Source of the DNA: Gemmata massiliana
Lineage (GTDB): Bacteria; Planctomycetota; Planctomycetia; Gemmatales; Gemmataceae
Assembly (NCBI GenBank): GCA_000531095.1
Contig: HG799462.1
Location: 1,266,948-1,330,947 of the forward strand
Length of the DNA stretch: 64,000 nucleotides
Direction: 5' to 3'
A program made the translations under genes and the position numbers. Each line of letters starts with the position of its first letter. Position 1 is the stretch's first letter. The notes below the pieces were generated by a model. The model saw nothing but the letters and a program-made list of their open reading frames with translations, did no database searches and was not told the DNA's origin. Positions 59,436 through 64,000 of this stretch are shown here, piece by piece.

Positions 59436-62400
59436 TTACGGGGGCCCCACCGCCCGCGGCGCCGGAGCGACGGGGATCGGGGGCAAGTTGTCAAGCAGAG
59501 AGCCGAACCGCTTGGAATCGATTTTTACGGCCCGGGTTAACGCGGCCCGTGCACCGTAGATATCGTTCGTTTTTTCGAGAGCGAATCCCAAAAGCGCGTG
59601 TGCACTGGCGTACATTGGGTCGGCGTCGATCGCGCCGCGGGCGGTGGCCGCCGCTTCGGTGTATTTTTCTTGCTGGAAGTATATGACTCCCAGATTGGTG
59701 CGCGCTATTGGATCCCGTGGGGCATACGTGATGGCGCCCTCGTATGCGACGACGGCCCCGTCGCGATCGCCTTGAGCTTCTAAAACGGCCCCTAGGTTGC
59801 TGTAGGCTTTCGCGAACTTCGGGTCGTGTTTGATGGCCTCTCGGTACGCGGCAATGGCACCGTTCGGGTTCTTCTTCGCGAGCAGGGCGTTCCCCAAATT
59901 GTAATGGGCGGGGGCATACGTTGGCGCGAAGCGAATGGTCTCTCGGTACGCGGCGATGGCCCCGTCCTGGTCATTTTTTTCTTGCAGGGCGATTCCGAGG
60001 TTGTAGTGGTACGGGGCACTTTTGGGGTCGTATTTGACCGCCTCTCGGTACGCGGCAATGGCTCCGTTCAAATCGTCCCTATCTTTTAGGATGATCCCCA
60101 AATTGGAATGTGCGGGGGCGAGCGTCGGATCGTATTTGATCGCGTCTTTGAAGGCCGCGACGGCCCCGTCCCAGTCGCGCGCCGCTTTGAGGGCCAGCCC
60201 CAGGTTGTAGTGCGCGGGAACGAGCGTCGGATCGTGTTTGAGCGCTTCGCGGTACGCAGCGATGGCCTCGCCGCCGCGGCCCTTGTCCGCGAGAGCGATT
60301 CCCAGATTGGTGTGGGCCTCGCTGTATTTCGGATTGTGTTTGATCGCTTCGCGGTACGCGGCGATGGCCCCGTCCCAGTCGCGCGCGTTTTGCAGGACGA
60401 GCCCCAAGTTGTAGTGCGCCTCGGCGTCTCGTGGGTCGAGGCGAACGGCCTCTCGGTACGCGGCAATGGCTTCGTTGGTACGGCCCTTTGCCGTAAGAGC
60501 GATACCCAGGTTGTAATAGGTTTGGGCGAACGTCGGATCGCGCCGGATGATCTCTCGGTACACGGCAATGGCCCCTTCCAGATCTCCCAAGCGCTCGAGA
60601 GTGGCTCCCAGGTTAATCCAAACAGCTAGGTGCTCGGGGCGAAGGGCACGAGCCGCTTCGGCGGGGCCGATTTGCAGGGCGGTCGGGCTGCGCAGGTACC
60701 ACTGGGCGAGTGCGAACGCGAGGTCAAAATCCGACGGGTTCCGGGTGCGAGCGGCCCCGAGGAGCGGGGCCGGGTCCAAGCCGTTCCGCTCCATCAGGAT
60801 CGCGAGAACGCCCAGAGTCGCGGACGGGACCGCCATCGGATCGGCGCCCGCCGCCAGCTCCGCGAGCGCCGCTTTGTCGTCGCGCACCGCCGGGGCGCGC
60901 AGGCGATCGGTCCACTCCCCTTGCTCCGCGCGCCGGGCGATTTCGAGTAACCGGTCCCGCACGGCGCGATTCGGTTCGTACAGGGACCAATCGTCCACCG
61001 CTGTTACGAGATCGCTTTTGATTGCGGAGGCCGTGATCCGGTCCGCGGCGTCCTTCGGATCCAGGGACGTCAGGGGGAGCCCGCGTGCCGCGAACGCTTT
61101 ACTGTATTCGGCCGGGGCGCTCGCGGTATTGAAGTGCCCCTTGCCCCCTGGCTCCGCGAGCCAGACCCATTTGCGGTACCGGATCCCGTCCAGTTGTGCC
61201 GCGAACGCCAGGTCGCTCTGCGCCCGTTCGACCTCGGCGAGCAGTTCCGGAGCGGACCCGCGGGCCAGTTCCAGCGCTTGCGCGAGTGCCCCGGCCGCGT
61301 CTTTGAACTTGAACTTCTTGCGGAGCTCGGTCGCGAGCACCAGCCCGGTTCGGACCCCCTGTTCCGCTTGTTCCTTCTTGGCCCGCGCGTCCGCGTCCGC
61401 GCGCCGCTCACTGTCCGCCAATTTTTGCTTGCTCGACTGATGGTCCTGCCACCAAGCGAAACTCGCGAGACCGGCGACGATCACCAGTATTGCACCGATC
61501 AGGGCCAACTGGACCTGTTGTCGCTTCCGCTGCTCGGTCGAGCGCGCCTCGGCCGCGGCCCGGGCGCGCTCGACCGAGCGCAGGCGCTCCTCGACCCGCG
61601 CCCGGTACACCGACACCGCCGCGGCCACTTCTTCACCGTTCGCGTAGCGGTCCTCGGGGCGCACCCCGAGGCACCGCTTGGCGACCGCGGCGAGTTCCCC
61701 GTCGGCCCCGCACGCATCGATAGCGGCCAGGCACGTGCCCAGGTCCGCGCGGGCGGCCATGCGCACGGTGTCGGCTGTCGAGGTGCCGACGAACGGTGGG
61801 GTGTTGGCGAGTAGCACGGCGAGAATGCCACCGAGCGCGAAAACATCGGCCCGCGCGTCGATCGGGTCGCACCGGGCCTGTTCGGGGGCCATGAACGCGG
61901 GCGTGCCTTGGGCACCGCCACTGCGGGTTTCGGACCCGCCCGCCGGTGGTGTCCCTACCGGTACTGTCTCCCCCGCCCCCGCGCTCATCCCGTCCCGTCC
62001 CATGTCCTTGGCCAGCCCCCAATCCATGACGAGGACTTCACCGAACTTGCCGATCATCACGTTGTCCGGCTTCAAGTCCCGGTGGACGATACCCTGGGCG
62101 TGGGCGAACCCGACGGTTTGGCACACCTGCTCGAACGCGCCGATCAGGCGCGGCAGATCCCCGTCCGCGCGCCCGCGCAACTCCTCTTTCAGTGTCCGCC
62201 CTTGCACCAATTTCATGGCCAGGAACGGGCGCGCGTCCGCGAACGTGCCCAGTGCGTATACGGGTGGGACGCCCGGGTGCGACAGCCGGCCCGTCACTTT
62301 GGACTCGACGACGAACCGTTGCGCCCCTTCCGCGTCCCGGTCGGGGCGCACGACCTTCACCGCTACAATGCGGTCCAATACGCGATCTCGGGCGCGGTAG

Positions 62401-62549
62401 ACGATCCCCATCCCGCCCTTGCCGATTTGTTCGAGCAACTCGAACTGGTCCCGCGGCGCGACGTTCGGTACCCCGTCGGTGATCGGGGCGAGCGCCCGGG
62501 CCATATCCGGGGGGGAGACGCGCGTTTCGAGGCCCTGATCGTCGGACAT
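59436..62549 (-). CDS. Ser/Thr protein kinase with TPR tail
   Basis: A 1037-residue protein. The N-terminal kinase has IGKGGMGIVYRARD, the VAVKVV lysine, HRDLKPDNVMIG (catalytic Asp near residue 152), VMDWGLAKD as the DFG equivalent, and MAPEQARC. A membrane helix follows (LALIGAILVIVAGLASFAWW near residue 350). The outside or C-terminal part has a long helical region, then about ten tandem TPR repeats (pattern YNLGIAL....D..AIAAYREA.K.DP). It should phosphorylate cytosolic targets and sense partners through TPRs. Start MSDDQGLETRV at 62549. Confidence 0.93.
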   Translation of the reverse strand: MSDDQGLETRVSPPDMARALAPITDGVPNVAPRDQFELLEQIGKGGMGIVYRARDRVLDRIVAVKVVRPDRDAEGAQRFVVESKVTGRLSHPGVPPVYALGTFADARPFLAMKLVQGRTLKEELRGRADGDLPRLIGAFEQVCQTVGFAHAQGIVHRDLKPDNVMIGKFGEVLVMDWGLAKDMGRDGMSAGAGETVPVGTPPAGGSETRSGGAQGTPAFMAPEQARCDPIDARADVFALGGILAVLLANTPPFVGTSTADTVRMAARADLGTCLAAIDACGADGELAAVAKRCLGVRPEDRYANGEEVAAAVSVYRARVEERLRSVERARAAAEARSTEQRKRQQVQLALIGAILVIVAGLASFAWWQDHQSSKQKLADSERRADADARAKKEQAEQGVRTGLVLATELRKKFKFKDAAGALAQALELARGSAPELLAEVERAQSDLAFAAQLDGIRYRKWVWLAEPGGKGHFNTASAPAEYSKAFAARGLPLTSLDPKDAADRITASAIKSDLVTAVDDWSLYEPNRAVRDRLLEIARRAEQGEWTDRLRAPAVRDDKAALAELAAGADPMAVPSATLGVLAILMERNGLDPAPLLGAARTRNPSDFDLAFALAQWYLRSPTALQIGPAEAARALRPEHLAVWINLGATLERLGDLEGAIAVYREIIRRDPTFAQTYYNLGIALTAKGRTNEAIAAYREAVRLDPRDAEAHYNLGLVLQNARDWDGAIAAYREAIKHNPKYSEAHTNLGIALADKGRGGEAIAAYREALKHDPTLVPAHYNLGLALKAARDWDGAVAAFKDAIKYDPTLAPAHSNLGIILKDRDDLNGAIAAYREAVKYDPKSAPYHYNLGIALQEKNDQDGAIAAYRETIRFAPTYAPAHYNLGNALLAKKNPNGAIAAYREAIKHDPKFAKAYSNLGAVLEAQGDRDGAVVAYEGAITYAPRDPIARTNLGVIYFQQEKYTEAAATARGAIDADPMYASAHALLGFALEKTNDIYGARAALTRAVKIDSKRFGSLLDNLPPIPVAPAPRAVGPP
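59760..60610 (-). repeat. Tandem 102-bp DNA repeat encoding TPRs
   Basis: The TPR codons form about eight tandem 102-base units, each containing a nearly identical TCTCGGTACGCGGCAATGGC core (34 codons per unit). The DNA similarity between units is higher than protein function alone would demand. This suggests recent duplication or gene conversion within the array. Confidence 0.75.
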
Positions 62550-62801
62550 TTTGGCGTACCACGTGTTTAATGTCACCAATGATTCATAGGGTGATAACCT
62601 GATGAGGATAATGCAAGAGATAAATTGATGGGCTGATTATTTGGCGATTAACAACCTGCCGCAGCGGGTAGCGATCTGAGCCTGTTTATCCCACCTCCAC
62701 CCGCTGAAAGATAAGTTGGGTTCCGCATTGAAAGCCCACCCGCCCCGCGCGGTACAACATCGCGGTACGATTGATTTTTCACCGAACCCGGAACCGGACC
62801 G

Positions 62802-63278
62802 ATGGCTTCCCCTCAAGAACTGGCCGATCAGTACCTCGCCGGCGCCGAACAGGTCCGCGCCGCGGTCTCGGGCATGACCCGCGAGCAACTCGCCGCGCGC
62901 CCCGTCGCCAACAAGTGGAGCACGCTGGAAGTCGTCTGCCACATCAGCGATTTCGAGTCGGTCCTCGCCGACCGCATGAAACGAATCATCGCGCTGGCCA
63001 GCGAGGTGCCGCTCCTGATGAGCGCGGACGAAACGCTGTTCGCGCAGGAACTCGGGTACAACCAGCGCGACGCGGAGGAAGAACTGGCGCTGATCGAAGC
63101 GACCCGCAGACAAATGGCACGCATCATCCGCGGGCTGACCCCGGAACAGCTCCAGCGCACCGGCAACCACAACAAGCGCGGGCTGCAAACGTTAGAGCGG
63201 GTGATTCAACTGGCGATCAACCACATTCCGCACCACCTTACGTTCATCGGCGAGAAGCGCAAAGCCCTGGAAGCGTAG
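62802..63278 (+). CDS. DinB-like four-helix-bundle protein
   Basis: A 158-residue soluble helical protein. The metal-binding pattern of DinB/YfiT-like proteins is present: the first His in VVCHISDFES and the last two in AINHIPHHLTFIGEKR. The family coordinates Zn or Ni. Members act as thiol-dependent transferases, but many are uncharacterised. The opening ELADQYLAGAEQVRAAVSGM is normal for the fold. It stands alone; no damage-response motif is visible. Confidence 0.85.
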   Translation: MASPQELADQYLAGAEQVRAAVSGMTREQLAARPVANKWSTLEVVCHISDFESVLADRMKRIIALASEVPLLMSADETLFAQELGYNQRDAEEELALIEATRRQMARIIRGLTPEQLQRTGNHNKRGLQTLERVIQLAINHIPHHLTFIGEKRKALEA

Positions 63279-63334
63279 GCTCACTCGAACCTGTGTACTG
63301 TGAGCGGAATGCAGCGTTGAGGGCTTGCGTTTCT

Positions 63335-63398
63335 GTTCGTGGCACAGGCCTCTGGCCTGTGTGAGTAATTCCACAGGCCAGAGGCCTGTGCCACGAAC
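63335..63398. repeat. Dispersed palindromic repeat, copy 3
   Basis: The arms GTTCGTGGCACAGGCC and GGCCTGTGCCACGAAC are exact complements around inner palindromes identical to copy 2 (GGCCTCTGGCCTGTG; CACAGGCCAGAGGCC). It lies 56 bases after the DinB-like gene stop and before the terminator of the CBM9-like gene, again at converging 3' ends. One base differs from copy 2 in each outer arm in a compensating manner (TTTGTGG to TTCGTGG). Confidence 0.9.
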
Positions 63399-63437
63399 CG
63401 CAAATTAAACGCACCAATCCAACGCAGCACGAACGAA

Positions 63438-63466
63438 AGAAGGCCCACCACTCTGGTGGGCCTTCT
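63438..63466 (-). terminator. Terminator of the CBM9-like gene
   Basis: A perfect 13-bp stem AGAAGGCCCACCA / TGGTGGGCCTTCT with a 3-base loop is followed on the minus strand by TTCGTTCGTG. It lies 18 bases past the stop of the gene at 63484. Confidence 0.8.
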
Positions 63467-63483
63467 TGATTGACACTCGACTT

Positions 63484-64000
63484 TTACTTGTCCGAGCGGA
63501 ACTGCAACAGCCCCATCCCTTCGGGGCGCGGGTCGTTGTCGGTCGGGCCGCTCCACGATTGCACGCCCGCCCCGGGCACGAAGCGCGACACGTTCATCGC
63601 CCACGTCTTGCCGTGCGAGGGCTTCTCGCCGGTCAGCTCCGCGAGCGGGATCGCCAGTTCCGCCGTCCACCCGTCGTCGGTCGCCTGGAACGCGGCGTGG
63701 TACTTCGGGTTCCAGGTCTTATCGCCCCAGCAGTCTTCTGCCAGGCACCCGCGGTGGTCGATCTGGAAGCGGTAGTACGTTTGGTAGTCGCGGTCCATGT
63801 CGAGCAGGATGTCCACGCGATCGTGGCCGTTCAGATCCGCGTCGCGGGTGCGCTTCGTCACCGGTTCGACCTTCTTACCGACTGGGTGGGAGCACTTCAC
63901 GCCGATGTACAGGTACCGGTCGTCGTAGGTGAACACGCTCTCGGTGCGGTAGCGCTCGCCGAACGCCTTCGCCTCTTCCGGCTTGTCGGACGTAGCGGTC
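63484..64000 (-). CDS. CBM9-like carbohydrate-binding protein, C-terminal part
   Basis: The gene continues past the right edge. 171 codons are visible to the stop at 63484. The segment has the CBM9/'sugar-binding' pattern: SVFTYDDRYLYIGVKCSHP, DRVDILLDMDRDYQTYYRFQ, GWTAELAIPLAELTGEKP and an ending in WSGPTDNDPRPEGMGLLQF. Such domains sit at the C-terminus of planctomycete secreted or outer surface proteins and xylanases. What lies before it is unknown. It ends at a strong terminator. Confidence 0.8.
   Translation of the reverse strand, partial: TATSDKPEEAKAFGERYRTESVFTYDDRYLYIGVKCSHPVGKKVEPVTKRTRDADLNGHDRVDILLDMDRDYQTYYRFQIDHRGCLAEDCWGDKTWNPKYHAAFQATDDGWTAELAIPLAELTGEKPSHGKTWAMNVSRFVPGAGVQSWSGPTDNDPRPEGMGLLQFRSDK

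Noticed and set aside
59760-60610. Regular repeats suggesting a CRISPR array
   Set aside because: Units are 102 bases in frame within a TPR-coding gene; there are no 25-40-base repeats with unique spacers and no cas genes.

Overview
This window comes from a high-GC planctomycete chromosome, most likely the family Gemmataceae (Gemmata or a close relative). The markers are two pseudopilin-like DUF1559 proteins, a DUF1549/DUF1553 'PSD1-type' cytochrome-like secreted protein, a TIGR02996/leucine-rich-repeat protein, planctomycete-style Ser/Thr kinases (one with a TPR tail), a DUF1080 protein, and dispersed palindromic repeats. All assignments were made by reading motifs; no database search was run.

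Layout. 1-5.0 kb: 3' end of a dihydroorotate dehydrogenase gene, a coiled-coil protein, thioredoxin, tRNA-Glu(UUC), a membrane protein pair and a secreted protein. 5.0-9.5 kb: glnE, carrying two repeat-derived in-frame insertions, and a permuted papain-like protein. 9.8-15.3 kb: a minus-strand block with an LRR protein, a small conserved protein and a three-gene membrane module (ExbB/TolQ-like channel, degenerate Hsp70/actin-fold protein, TM-coiled-coil-VWA protein). I regard this module as the best candidate for an undescribed system. 15.4-25.2 kb: FG-GAP protein, RbfA-like protein, first DUF1559 gene, class-V aminotransferase, a RelE/ParE-like toxin-antitoxin pair, a DUF4291 protein, an ApbE-DUF2271 plus PepSY-TM electron-transfer operon, and a secreted metallopeptidase. 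25.4-34.7 kb: DUF4139 protein, miaB, second DUF1559 gene with two tiny lipoproteins, pgsA, a zinc-ribbon membrane protein, a frameshifted FHA protein and a WD40 remnant.

34.7-45.0 kb: dnaE interrupted by a 446-residue LAGLIDADG-type intein, thpR, a PfkB sugar/nucleoside kinase, a MazF/PemK-like toxin with an unusual partner, gltX, a MaoC-type hydratase and a hotdog thioesterase. 45.1-46.0 kb: a small, AT-richer island with a YezG-like immunity protein and an unknown gene. 46.0-64.0 kb: two hybrid histidine kinases with receiver domains, DUF1080 protein, esterase, PSD1-type protein, a pseudokinase, an MFS transporter with an odd lysine-rich insert, an active-looking kinase-TPR protein, a DinB-like protein and a CBM9-like protein running off the end.

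Most genes sit singly or in short same-strand runs, often separated by strong stem-loop terminators. Recurrent themes are signalling (two histidine kinases, one kinase, one pseudokinase, FHA), scattered toxin-antitoxin or immunity genes, and mobile or repeated DNA (intein, two or three dispersed repeat families). The long reading frames opposite dnaE, PSD1 and other GC-rich genes are antisense shadows and are not annotated.
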